NCBI GenBank assembly: GCA_902835305.1
Contig: CADFMD010000009.1
Location: forward strand, 19,358-83,357
Length of the DNA: 64,000 bases
Source of the DNA: Coriobacteriaceae bacterium
Lineage (GTDB): Bacteria > Actinomycetota > Coriobacteriia > Coriobacteriales > Coriobacteriaceae
Reading direction: 5' to 3'
Position 1 is the stretch's first letter, and every line of letters starts with the position of its first letter. The position numbers and the translations under genes were made by a program. The notes below the pieces were generated by a model. That model saw only the letters and a program-made list of their open reading frames with translations. It did no database searches and was not told the origin of the DNA. Shown here one piece after another: positions 35,988 through 45,467 of this stretch.

Positions 35988-36953
35988 ATGCCGGGTAAAA
36001 GCCTAGAGAACATGCACGTAGCGGTCTTGGCGGGCGGTCATTCCGCCGAGCGCGAGATCTCGCTCGATTCGGGAAAGAACGTTGTGGTGGCACTGAAGGA
36101 AGCCGGCTACACCTCGGTGGAGCTGCTTGACACGGCCGCTGATGACTTTATGGTAACCATGGCGACCGGCGGATTCGATGTGGCATTTATCGCCATGCAC
36201 GGCGCCGGCGGTGAGGATGGCGCCATGCAGGGTGCCATGGAGACCCTGGGTATCCCCTACACGGCCTCGGGCGTACTTGCCAGCGCCTGCGGTGCCGACA
36301 AGGAGGTCTCTAAGCTCCTATACGCCAAGGCGGGCATTCCCATTGCCCCCGGCCTTGCGCTCGAGGTGGGCGATGAAGTCGATATCGAGCATATCGTCGA
36401 GGTTTGTGGCGAGCGCTGCTTTGTGAAGCCGGCCGTCAACGGTTCCAGCTATGGCATTTCCCTGGTCCATGAGCCCTCCGAGCTGCCCGCGGCAATCGCC
36501 AAGGCGTTTGAGTACGGCGACAAAGTGCTGGTCGAGAAGTGCATCGAGGGTACCGAGATCACCGTCGGCGTATACGGCGAAGATGACGTGCGCGCCCTGC
36601 CGATTGTCGAGATTCGTAAGCCCGAGGACTGCGAGTTCTACGATCTGGACGTGAAGTATGTCGACCCTACGGATATCCATCGCATTCCGGCGCAGATTTC
36701 ACCCGAGAATTACGCTCGCGCTCAGGAACTTGCCTGTGCCGCTCACAAGGCCCTCGGTTGCCTGGGTATCTCGCGCAGCGACTTTATTGTGAGCGAGGAC
36801 GGCCCCGTTATCCTCGAGACCAATACCATTCCCGGCATGACCGATACGTCGCTGTATCCGGATGAGATCCGCCACACCGACGACATGACGTTCCCGCAGG
36901 TCTGTGACAGCCTGATCCGTATGGGCCTTCGTCGAGCGGGCATTGCATGCTAA
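35988..36953 (+). CDS. ddl: D-alanine-D-alanine ligase
   Basis: 321 residues, somewhat short for Ddl. Start AVLAGGHSAEREISLDSG; ATP-grasp with FVKPAVNGSSYGIS; end ETNTIPGMTDTSLYP with the metal ligands. It makes the D-Ala-D-Ala dipeptide for peptidoglycan. ATG 35988 with GAGGAGG nine bases upstream; overlaps the helicase gene by seven bases. Confidence 0.95.
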   Translation: MPGKSLENMHVAVLAGGHSAEREISLDSGKNVVVALKEAGYTSVELLDTAADDFMVTMATGGFDVAFIAMHGAGGEDGAMQGAMETLGIPYTASGVLASACGADKEVSKLLYAKAGIPIAPGLALEVGDEVDIEHIVEVCGERCFVKPAVNGSSYGISLVHEPSELPAAIAKAFEYGDKVLVEKCIEGTEITVGVYGEDDVRALPIVEIRKPEDCEFYDLDVKYVDPTDIHRIPAQISPENYARAQELACAAHKALGCLGISRSDFIVSEDGPVILETNTIPGMTDTSLYPDEIRHTDDMTFPQVCDSLIRMGLRRAGIAC

Positions 36954-39841
36954 TCGAGGACGCGGTTTCGTCAGGAACGCCGCAGTTTGTCATCGACTCC
37001 TATGCCACGCTTGCCGACCGCGCCAAAACGCAGTCCTTCGGTCTTATCGAGGAAGATGTGATTGTCCTCGATACCGAGACCACGGGTCTTTCGGTGCAGG
37101 ACAATGAGCTGATCGAGATCTCGGCGGCCCGTCTTTCGGGCCGCGAGATCGTCGACCGCTTCGATACCTTCGTGCATCCCAAGCAGCTGATTCCCGCCGA
37201 GATTACCGAGCTCACGAGCATTACAAATGCCGATGTGGCAGATGCCCCGTCGGCCGTTGAGGCCGTCGCCGCTCTCGCCGATTTTGTCGGTGGTTGCCCG
37301 GTGATCGCACATAACGCCACGTTCGACCGCTCGTTTATCGAGTCTGTCAAAGGCGGCGTCAACGTGAGCGATATTTGGATCGATTCGTTGGCGCTGTCGC
37401 GCATCGCGCTTCCGCGCCTGGCCTCGCACAAGCTGTCTTTTATGGCCGATCTGTTTGGCTGCGACTCGGTATCACACCGTGCCAATGCCGACGTCGACGC
37501 CCTGTGTGGCGTATGGCGCGTGTTGCTCGTGGCGCTCACCGACTTGCCCCAGGGCCTCATGGCGCGCCTAGCCGACATGCATCCGGACGTGCCTTGGTCC
37601 TATCGTCCTATCTTCTCATTCTTGGCAGGGCAGAACCCTGGTTCTATCTTCTCTCTCAGCGCCGCTCGTGCTGACGTTCTCAAGGCCGATCGCGCCGACG
37701 ATCGGGTGGACGCCGATGAACTGCCGGTTCTCAAGATGCCGAGTCGTGAGGAGATTGAGGCAGACTATGCGCCAGGTGGCCTAGTCAATCGCATGTATCC
37801 CACCTACGAGCCGCGTGATGAGCAGATCGCGATGGCGCTCGAGGTCCGCGATGCGCTGGTCACGGGCACTCATCGAGTAATTGAGGCAGGCACAGGCGTC
37901 GGCAAATCGATGGCCTATCTGGTGCCTTTTGCCGAGGCAGCACGCCGTAACAACATCACGGTTGGTATTGCGACCAAATCGAACAATCTTGCCGACCAGC
38001 TCATGTACCATGAGCTGCCAAAACTTGCCGAGCAACTGGACGGTGGTCTGTCATTTTGCGCGCTCAAGGGGTATGACCACTATCCGTGCCTGCGCAAGCT
38101 TGAGCGCATGAGCCGCGGCCAGGTCGAGATTACCACCAAGCGCGATCCGGCGGACACGCTCACGGCGGTCGCGGTCATTATGGCGTACGTCTGCCAATCA
38201 GCCGATGGCGACCTCGACTCGCTCGGCATTCGGTGGCGCAGCGTCAACCGTCCCGACTTTACGACGGCCTCGCGCGAGTGTGCTCGTCGCCTCTGCCCGT
38301 TTTTCCCTGATAAATGTTTGGTCCACGGTGCTCGCCGTCGTGCGGCGCATGCCGATGTGGTGGTCACCAACCATTCCCTGCTGTTCCGCAACGTCGCGGC
38401 CGAGGGCAGGATTTTGCCTCCGATTCGTCATTGGGTAATCGACGAGGCCCATTCCATCGAGCGCGAGGCGCGCCGTCAGTGGGCGCGCGTGGTGTCGGCG
38501 GACGAATCACGCGTCCTGTTCGAGCGCCTGGGTGGCTCGAGCACCGGCGCACTAAGCCAGGTTTCCCGTGATTTGGCAACCTCCGAGGGCTCTACGCTCT
38601 ATCTGGGCCTTACTGCCAAGGCGACGTCGACGGTTGCCCGCGCGAGCATGGCAATCGCCGACGTGTTCGATGGCGTTCGCGAGCTCGGCCGCCGTGCGCG
38701 TGGGGGTTATGACAATGCCAATCTATGGATTGGCCCCGAGCTGCGCGAATCAGACGACTGGCATGATTTCTTACAGTCGGCCTACACTGGCATCGACGCA
38801 TTGGAACAAGCTGACAAGAGCGTCGACGCGCTGGTGCAAGCCGTCGCCGCCGACAAGCCCGAGGTTGTTGTCGACCTGGGTGATATCTCGCGCCGCCTGC
38901 ACGAGCTGGCCGAGAACCTCAAACTCATCATTGATGGCACCGATGAGCACTACGTGTATTCGCTGCAGGTCAATCGCAGACTTCGTGCCGGCGGAGAGTC
39001 GATGACCGCAGAGCGCATCGACATTGGCGAGGCTTTGGCAACCGAGTGGCTACCCGAGGTTCACACGGCTATCTTTGCCTCGGCGACCATGACGGTGTCC
39101 AAAAGCTTTGAGCACTTTAACCATGCGGTCGGCCTTGATCGCATCGGTGCTTCAACGTCGTCATCGCTGCACTTGGATTCGAGCTACGACTTCGATTCGA
39201 ACATGGCTGTAGTCGTTGCGGGCGATATCCCCGATCCGCGCGATCGTGAGAGCTATCTTACGGCGCTCGAGCGCGTACTGGTCGACGCCCATCTTGCCAT
39301 GGGCGGATCGGTGCTCACGTTGTTCACCAATCGGCGCGACATGGAGGACCTATACGCCCGCGTTGAGCCCAAGATGGCCCGTGCGGGTCTGGAGCTCAAC
39401 TGCCAGCAGCGCAACTCATCTCCTCGTCGCCTGCGCGACCGGTTTATCAACGAACCGACCTCGTCGCTTTTTGCGCTCAAGGCCTTCTGGGAGGGGTTTG
39501 ATGCCAGCGGCGAGACGCTGCGCTGCGTCATCATTCCCAAGTTGCCGTTCTCAAGCCCCACGGACCCGCTCTCGTGCGAGCGCAACCTGCGCGAAGACCG
39601 CGCATGGGCGCGCTATTCGCTGCCCGAGGCGGTGCTCGAGGTTAAGCAGGCCGCGGGGCGTTTGATTCGCTCGTCGACCGATAGCGGTGTGCTGATCTTG
39701 GCGGATCCTCGCCTGGTGACGAAGGGCTATGGCAAGAAGTTCTTAACGTCGCTGCCCACAAGCTCCTACCAGCGCATCGAATCGGCGCAGATCGGGCACT
39801 ATCTACAGCTGTGGCGTGCACGCCACGAGCGGCGGCGCTAA
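36947..39841 (+). CDS. DEDDh exonuclease fused to DinG-family helicase
   Basis: 964 residues. Residues 35-205: DEDDh exonuclease with LDTETTGL, HNATFDRSF and HRANADVDALC. Residues 280-960: XPD/DinG helicase with Walker A EAGTGVGKS, DEAH box and a C-terminal QAAGRLIRS. Four cysteines at PCLRKL, ECARRLC and FPDKC are spaced like an iron-sulphur cluster of DinG/XPD, unusual because Firmicutes exonuclease-DinG fusions are known to lack it. Probably repairs or unwinds damaged or structured DNA. ATG 36947 overlaps ddl. Confidence 0.92.
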   Translation: MLIEDAVSSGTPQFVIDSYATLADRAKTQSFGLIEEDVIVLDTETTGLSVQDNELIEISAARLSGREIVDRFDTFVHPKQLIPAEITELTSITNADVADAPSAVEAVAALADFVGGCPVIAHNATFDRSFIESVKGGVNVSDIWIDSLALSRIALPRLASHKLSFMADLFGCDSVSHRANADVDALCGVWRVLLVALTDLPQGLMARLADMHPDVPWSYRPIFSFLAGQNPGSIFSLSAARADVLKADRADDRVDADELPVLKMPSREEIEADYAPGGLVNRMYPTYEPRDEQIAMALEVRDALVTGTHRVIEAGTGVGKSMAYLVPFAEAARRNNITVGIATKSNNLADQLMYHELPKLAEQLDGGLSFCALKGYDHYPCLRKLERMSRGQVEITTKRDPADTLTAVAVIMAYVCQSADGDLDSLGIRWRSVNRPDFTTASRECARRLCPFFPDKCLVHGARRRAAHADVVVTNHSLLFRNVAAEGRILPPIRHWVIDEAHSIEREARRQWARVVSADESRVLFERLGGSSTGALSQVSRDLATSEGSTLYLGLTAKATSTVARASMAIADVFDGVRELGRRARGGYDNANLWIGPELRESDDWHDFLQSAYTGIDALEQADKSVDALVQAVAADKPEVVVDLGDISRRLHELAENLKLIIDGTDEHYVYSLQVNRRLRAGGESMTAERIDIGEALATEWLPEVHTAIFASATMTVSKSFEHFNHAVGLDRIGASTSSSLHLDSSYDFDSNMAVVVAGDIPDPRDRESYLTALERVLVDAHLAMGGSVLTLFTNRRDMEDLYARVEPKMARAGLELNCQQRNSSPRRLRDRFINEPTSSLFALKAFWEGFDASGETLRCVIIPKLPFSSPTDPLSCERNLREDRAWARYSLPEAVLEVKQAAGRLIRSSTDSGVLILADPRLVTKGYGKKFLTSLPTSSYQRIESAQIGHYLQLWRARHERRR

Positions 39842-40755
39842 AGCGGACAGACGAGGGTTTTTGCCATATCGCACAGACGCTTTGACAGAGCGGGGTCATC
39901 CAAGATGCGGATGGCTCCGCCCGCTGCGATTATCTGGCTCAGCAGCCAACGCTCGGAGCCGTAATGTACGGTTGCCGTTGCCATGTCTGTCCCGCTGCGC
40001 TCGATTAGGGTGATGCCGGCCCAGTTCAGATGCTCCGCCATATCGAATGGCATCAAGAGCTTTGCGCTACGCTGCGTCCGGGCAAGGGAATCGTGGAGGG
40101 ATGCAACGTCCGGTACGTGAGACACGACGGAGTCTTCCGTCAAGGCGAGTCCCTCGATTTTATCCATGCGATAGGTGCGCTGCTCATCGACCGCGATGTC
40201 CCAGGCAATCAGGTATGTTTGGTCGCCGTTTGCCGTAATGCGCAAGGGGTCGACCAGACGCTCGCGTGGCCGTGCATCGTCCATCGAGCGATACGAGATG
40301 CGGCAGCGAACGCCGTCCTGAATGGCGCAGCTCAGCTGCTGCCAGTGCGACCCGTGGCTGACGGTGTCAGAGACGCGCTGGTTATAGCCGAGCTCTTCGG
40401 GTAGAAGAGCGTGTCGAATTCGAGCCGCCGCCTGGGGCTCGATCCCCAACGATTCAAGTTCGTGGTTGAGCACAGCGCCCTCGGCGGCACTCAGACGCAG
40501 CGGTAGCACACGCCCAGCGTCACCGGTGAGGACCACGCGCTCGCCGTGGCATTCGCAGATGATACGCGCACCCGATTCTCGGTCCGCGAGCGTCGAGACG
40601 ATCTCGAGAATCTCGTCGAGCGACGCCCCCGTGATGTCAAAGCGACTGCAAATCTCGGTTCGTGTCATGCCGCTCTCGCCGGCGGCGTAGAGGGCCTCCA
40701 TGATGTCGATGGCGCGCGAGAGCCTCTGCTCGCTGGTGAGTTTACGCACGGGCAT
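39838..40755 (-). CDS. WYL-domain transcription regulator (PafC-like)
   Basis: 305 residues: N-terminal helix-turn-helix (TRTEICSRFDITGASLDEIL) and C-terminal WYL region (CRISYRSMDD, PLRITANGDQTYLIAWD). WYL proteins sense ligands, often single-stranded nucleic acid, and the PafBC pair controls the mycobacterial DNA damage response. ATG 40755 overlaps the preceding WYL gene by 14 bases. The stop overlaps that of the helicase gene by four bases. Confidence 0.88.
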   Translation of the reverse strand: MPVRKLTSEQRLSRAIDIMEALYAAGESGMTRTEICSRFDITGASLDEILEIVSTLADRESGARIICECHGERVVLTGDAGRVLPLRLSAAEGAVLNHELESLGIEPQAAARIRHALLPEELGYNQRVSDTVSHGSHWQQLSCAIQDGVRCRISYRSMDDARPRERLVDPLRITANGDQTYLIAWDIAVDEQRTYRMDKIEGLALTEDSVVSHVPDVASLHDSLARTQRSAKLLMPFDMAEHLNWAGITLIERSGTDMATATVHYGSERWLLSQIIAAGGAIRILDDPALSKRLCDMAKTLVCPL

Positions 40756-41764
40756 GCTCGTGCACCGTCCTTTCAATGAGGTGGTTCCACGCCTGCTTGA
40801 GCGATTTGGGGGCCATGGGCCTCATGCCGTCCATGGCGTGGGCCATGCAAAATGAGGCGGCGGCTTCAAGATCGCGCACGTCAACGGTCCAAGTCCATCC
40901 CGAATCGGTGTGTGCGAGCTCACCTCGCCCGCGCGTGAGGCCGTTGATCATATCGATCTGCGTCTGCGGGGCGAACGAGAACGTAGCCGCAACGGGCGGG
41001 CGGTCGGCAAAATCGAATTCAAAGAACAGGTAGTCGCTGAGGTTGAAGTCCGCAGGGATAGCGTAGGCCTTTGAGGGGCGCCAAGCGCGAACGATACGGT
41101 CGCAGCGGAATGTCCTGATGTCGTCGGTGGCATTGTCGAGGCCGCAGAAGTACGCAACGCCCTCGCGCTCGAACATGCCGTAGACGCAGACGGTACGCTC
41201 TTTCTGCTCACCGCGTCCGTTCTGATATAAAAATCGCAGCGCGCATCGCTCGGCAAAGGCGCTCCATACCGCATCGACGGTGGGAGAGCGGCGGATCGGT
41301 GCTTCGTCCGCCGTCGTCCTGCCGGTGAGGTAGGCAATCTTGGAACGAATATCGGCAAGCGGCGCGGCAAAAGTGGATGAGCCGGCCGCTATTGTCTGGT
41401 CGATAGCGTTGAGCAGGATATCGGCGTCGTCTGCGGTGATGAGGCCGCCTGCCGCAAACGTGTGCTCGCGGTCGATTGTCCATGAGCTTTCCTCGGTCTC
41501 CTGCGCGCCGGCGGGGCGAACCTCCTTGATTAAGATGCCACGCTCGAGCAGTTTGTCACGATCGCGCCGAAACTTGCGCTTATCCGAGTCGATGTTGCCC
41601 GAGCCATATCCCAGGTCAGAATCCAAGACGATCTGCTCGGTCGTCAGCGGTTCGGGGGAACTGTTGAGCACAAAGAAAAGATTGAGGATGCGCTGGGCCG
41701 TTTTATCGAAACTGGGCTCCGAATTCCCCTTTTTAATTGTCGCGGTCGCGTTGCTTGCCGTCAT
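40742..41764 (-). CDS. WYL-domain transcription regulator (PafB-like)
   Basis: 340 residues. N-terminal winged helix (AQRILNLFFVLNSSPEPLTT, KRKFRRDRDKLLERGI), then WYL-type core (LRFLYQNGRGEQKERTV, GLDNATDDIRTFRCDRI). ATG 41764 with GAGGA four bases upstream. Forms a pair with the overlapping downstream regulator; they may work as a heterodimer. Confidence 0.88.
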   Translation of the reverse strand: MTASNATATIKKGNSEPSFDKTAQRILNLFFVLNSSPEPLTTEQIVLDSDLGYGSGNIDSDKRKFRRDRDKLLERGILIKEVRPAGAQETEESSWTIDREHTFAAGGLITADDADILLNAIDQTIAAGSSTFAAPLADIRSKIAYLTGRTTADEAPIRRSPTVDAVWSAFAERCALRFLYQNGRGEQKERTVCVYGMFEREGVAYFCGLDNATDDIRTFRCDRIVRAWRPSKAYAIPADFNLSDYLFFEFDFADRPPVAATFSFAPQTQIDMINGLTRGRGELAHTDSGWTWTVDVRDLEAAASFCMAHAMDGMRPMAPKSLKQAWNHLIERTVHEHARA

Positions 41765-41962
41765 AGAGTCCTCGCATGAGAAGGTGGTTTGCTGCCATGA
41801 TTTTAGTCCGATATGGAGATTAGGCTATATCCTTGTCCGCTCGGGGCGTTAAGATGGCCCGAATTCGGTCGTTTGCGCTCGCTCGGGGTATACTTTCGAC
41901 TATATACGGTTCTAATGTGCATGCATTGGGCCTATTTGTCGGATTATGGATGTGGAGCGCAC

Positions 41963-44900
41963 ATGGCGAACACCCAGAACTATATTAACCACCTGCTGCA
42001 GAACACCGGCATCACGCCGGCATGCAGCGAAGAAGAGCGCTTGGCTGCCGAGGATATCGCTCAGATCTTCCGCAACCACGGCTTTGATCCCGAGGTTCAG
42101 GAGTTCAATGCCCCGGCGCCCAGCAGGTTGGCATTTGCCGTTACCGGTATTCTTGCGTTTGCCGGCGCCCTGCTGATGGGCATCGGCGGCGGCATCGGCT
42201 TGGTCGGCACCTTGCTGGCCATTGTCGGCGCCGTTCTTTACGTGCTCGAGCGCGCGGGCCACCCCGTGGTTTCACGCCTGGGCAAGACGGGCGTGAGCCA
42301 AAATGTCATCGCCTACCACAAGGCCTCGGGCCCGCTCGCATCTCCGCGCAACCGCCCGGTGGTCGTTGTCGCACACTACGACTCTCCCCGTGCCGAGCTG
42401 CTCGCCCGCGAGCCCTATGCTTCGTATCGTGCGCTCATCGCCAAGCTGTTGCCCGTTGCCACGGTTGCCCCTGCTGCCGTTGCCATCTTGCGTATCCTGC
42501 CGCTCCCCGGCGCGCTCAAGGTTCTGCTGTGGATTGTCGCGATCCTCGCTTCCCTCGTTGCGCTCGCCAACGCGGCAAACATCATTTCTAACCGCTACAT
42601 TCTTCCCTATACGTCCGGCGCGGTGTGTAACAAGTCTTCTGTCGCCGCTATGCTCGGCGTTATGGACAACGTTGCTCCCTTCCAGGGCGAAAACGAGTTT
42701 CCCGACGATGTTCCGTTCGATACCTATTTTGGGGAGCAGAAGCGTCGTGCCGAGGAGATGGCGCGCGCAGCAGCGGAGTATGCCGCGGCCCAACAGCAAA
42801 ACGACTACGGCAACACCATCGAGTATGAAGAGCCTACCTACGCCGAGGATGAGTTCGGTCAGCCGATTGCTCCCGACGCTCAGGCCGAGCCCGAACAGGG
42901 TGAGGATTTCGACGAGCAGATCGAGGACTTTGAGGGTGCATCTGCCGACGAGACGCTGATTGGCGCCATTGTTCCCGAGGATCAGAATCAGGCTGTCCAG
43001 GTCGAAGAGTTCAATGACGAGGTTTCCGCTGCCGAGCCGGCGGAGGAGCCTGTCGCGGCCGAGCCCGAGCCCAAGCTCTATCGCAATGCCGCCGGCAACA
43101 TCCGCTTTGGTTCGGATTCCATCCGTGCGCTCGGGATGCTTCCCGAGTCCTGCACGCTCGATTACGAGGAGGGCGAGGAGCCGACGTTTGAGCCCGAGCC
43201 TGCCCCCGTCGTGACTGCACCTGCGCCCGCCGTCACCGTGGATGATGAGTCTGCCGCGGTTACCGCTGCCGTTGCCGAGCCCGAGGCGGTGTCCGCGATC
43301 GATCCCGCGGCAGGACTGGACATTTTGGCCCCCGCCGCGCCGGCGCAAGACGTTGCGGACGAGCCTGACGACGATTACGTTGAACAGCCGAGGCGCGTGT
43401 CTTACGAGAGCGATACTGATTTTTCGGCCGAGATTCCCGCGGCAACGCCCCATGCCGATATTGCATCCGCGTTCTCTTCGATTGGCGCCAGTGCTTCCAA
43501 CTTCTTTAAGGGTGCGCTTGCAAAGGGCAAGAAATTTGTCGACGATTTCGAGGAGAAGCGCGCTGCCGCACGCGAGGCTGCCGAGCAGGAGGCTATCGCT
43601 CAGCAGCAGGCAGCCGAGGCGGCACGTGAGCGCGCGGCGCAAGAGCTCGAGCAGAACGAGGCTATGCAGTCCGTGCCCGTCGACGCTGCCGAAGCTACAA
43701 CGTCCTTTGAGTCCCAGCAACCGGCGTCCACGGATGTTGTTGAGGCGACGACGTCTTTCGAGGCTCAGCAGCACGTCGATAGCACCATGTCGTTTGATGC
43801 CGCGCAGTTCGATTCCACGATAACGTTTGAAAAGCAAGGCACCGCGATTGCCGAGCCCCTTCCTGTTTCCGATGAGCAGGGCGACGCGGCAGACGATGAC
43901 GAGCCCATTGATGCTGCCGAAATTCAGGATGCTGCCGAGGACGAGTCCGTCGAGGCCAACTCTGACGAAGAGCAATACGCGGCAGCCGATCAAGGTGATT
44001 CGGCCGAGGTCGAGCAGGAGGAGGTGCCTGCGGTTTCCGAGACTCCCGAGACGGATGAGTCGAGGCCTTACTCCACGCAGATTTTCACCATGCCGACCCC
44101 GAGTGGTTCCGGTGCCACGGTTGCCAATGTCGCTCCCACCCAGGACGAAACGGTCGATTCCCTTATGGCCCAGATTTCCTCCCAAGCATCGCCGCGTCCG
44201 CAGATGAATGTTCCCGATCCGGCGTCGGCACCGTCGCCTGCACCCTCCTCGTCTCCGCTGGCTTCGGTCCCCGATCCGTCGCTGCCGTCGATGAAGCAGA
44301 CAAACGTTGCGTCTCGCACGTCGCTGTTCGACCTTCCCGATCCCTCCGCACAGGTCAACGACCCCTTTGCTACCGCCCAGGGTCCCGAACCTACATCGGC
44401 ACCCGTTGCGCCTCCTATGCCCGTTGCGTCGGGCGCACAGCCGATCGAGACCATTTCGGCTCCCGCCCCTGCGGCACCCAAGTCTCGCAAGCGCGGCCTG
44501 GGCGGCCTGTTCGGTCGTAAAAAGAAAAACGAACAGGACAGCATGAGTGACTGGCTGGGCGTCGAAGACGATTACGATGCCAAGAAGTCCGGTCGCGGCA
44601 TCGGTTCGTGGGATAATTTCGAGGACGATGACGATGGCTGGAAGGGCGGCGCTACGTCTTCCGACGGCGCTTCTTCCGAAGATATGCTCTCGGCTGTCGC
44701 CTCTATGGGTGACGATGAGCTGCTCGGTCACGATATCTGGTTTGTGGCAACGGGCGCCTCGGATTGTGATGGCGCCGGCATGAAGGCCTTCTTGGCTTCG
44801 CATCGCGATAAGCTCCGCGGCGTATTCTTCATCAATCTTGAATCCGTCGGCGCCGGTAGGCTTTCGGTGGTGACGGTTGAGGGCGAACAGCAGCTGCTCA

Positions 44901-45160
44901 AGGGCGATCGCCGCATCATGAACCTGGTCAGCAAGGTGTGCAAGTCGTTCCATGTCGATTGTGGCGCGCTCGAGATGCCCTATGCCAAGACCGATGCCTA
45001 CGCCGCGCTCGAGGCGAGCCGCCGAGCCCTCACCATCGCCGGCGTGAACGGCACGCGTCTGGCTTGCGCTCGTACCGAGGACGACCTGCCCCACAATGTC
45101 AACCCGACGAACATTGCCACGGTATCCGAGGTCGTGACCGAGGTTATCCGCCGTTCGTAG
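41963..45160 (+). CDS. giant M28-peptidase-like membrane protein with long acidic insert
   Basis: 1065 residues; ATG 41963 with GGAG five bases upstream. Two hydrophobic hairpins at about 55-95 and 150-200. An M28-like half domain (VVVVAHYDSPRAE, SGAVCNKSSVAAMLGVM) occurs before residue 240, and the second half (WFVATGASDCDGAGMKAFL, VFFINLESVGAG, PHNVNPTNI) only after about 920. Between them roughly 600 residues rich in Ala, Glu, Asp, Pro and Ser, with repeats of the type EATTSFEAQQ. The usual ligand motifs after HYD (DDN, EE, HxSD) are replaced, so peptidase activity is doubtful. Confidence 0.8.
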   Translation: MANTQNYINHLLQNTGITPACSEEERLAAEDIAQIFRNHGFDPEVQEFNAPAPSRLAFAVTGILAFAGALLMGIGGGIGLVGTLLAIVGAVLYVLERAGHPVVSRLGKTGVSQNVIAYHKASGPLASPRNRPVVVVAHYDSPRAELLAREPYASYRALIAKLLPVATVAPAAVAILRILPLPGALKVLLWIVAILASLVALANAANIISNRYILPYTSGAVCNKSSVAAMLGVMDNVAPFQGENEFPDDVPFDTYFGEQKRRAEEMARAAAEYAAAQQQNDYGNTIEYEEPTYAEDEFGQPIAPDAQAEPEQGEDFDEQIEDFEGASADETLIGAIVPEDQNQAVQVEEFNDEVSAAEPAEEPVAAEPEPKLYRNAAGNIRFGSDSIRALGMLPESCTLDYEEGEEPTFEPEPAPVVTAPAPAVTVDDESAAVTAAVAEPEAVSAIDPAAGLDILAPAAPAQDVADEPDDDYVEQPRRVSYESDTDFSAEIPAATPHADIASAFSSIGASASNFFKGALAKGKKFVDDFEEKRAAAREAAEQEAIAQQQAAEAARERAAQELEQNEAMQSVPVDAAEATTSFESQQPASTDVVEATTSFEAQQHVDSTMSFDAAQFDSTITFEKQGTAIAEPLPVSDEQGDAADDDEPIDAAEIQDAAEDESVEANSDEEQYAAADQGDSAEVEQEEVPAVSETPETDESRPYSTQIFTMPTPSGSGATVANVAPTQDETVDSLMAQISSQASPRPQMNVPDPASAPSPAPSSSPLASVPDPSLPSMKQTNVASRTSLFDLPDPSAQVNDPFATAQGPEPTSAPVAPPMPVASGAQPIETISAPAPAAPKSRKRGLGGLFGRKKKNEQDSMSDWLGVEDDYDAKKSGRGIGSWDNFEDDDDGWKGGATSSDGASSEDMLSAVASMGDDELLGHDIWFVATGASDCDGAGMKAFLASHRDKLRGVFFINLESVGAGRLSVVTVEGEQQLLKGDRRIMNLVSKVCKSFHVDCGALEMPYAKTDAYAALEASRRALTIAGVNGTRLACARTEDDLPHNVNPTNIATVSEVVTEVIRRS

Positions 45161-45181
45161 ACGGAGCTCTAAGGAGTCAAC

Positions 45182-45400
45182 GTGTTTTCGTATATTAAGC
45201 GCCATTGGCCTGTCTACGTGATTTTGACCTTGATTGCCATTGCGTTGGGGTTTGGAGCCGCCTATATCGTGGGCGCGAAGGGCTCGACCCCCGCCTCCGC
45301 AATCAGCGAAGAGGTGGAGCAAGAACAGAGCACGGGTGCCGATGGGATTCCTGAGTCCGAGCAGGCAGTCGTTGATGGTGGATCTTCGTCTGCAGAGTAG
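45182..45400 (+). CDS. small membrane protein
   Basis: 72 residues; GTG 45182 with AAGGAG five bases upstream. One membrane segment (VILTLIAIALGFGAAYIVG) and an acidic Ser/Glu tail. It follows the peptidase-like gene by 21 bases and a terminator closes the unit. No family recognised. Confidence 0.75.
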   Translation: MFSYIKRHWPVYVILTLIAIALGFGAAYIVGAKGSTPASAISEEVEQEQSTGADGIPESEQAVVDGGSSSAE

Positions 45401-45421
45401 ATACGGCGATTTAAATGATTG

Positions 45422-45460
45422 AAAGCGGGCGAGCCGGGGGACTGGCTCGCCCGCTTTTTT
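45422..45460. terminator. bidirectional terminator between convergent units
   Basis: AAAGCGGGCGAGCC / GGCTCGCCCGCTTTTTT; ends eight bases before the adhesin stop on the other strand. Confidence 0.9.
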
Positions 45461-45467
45461 CATCGTG

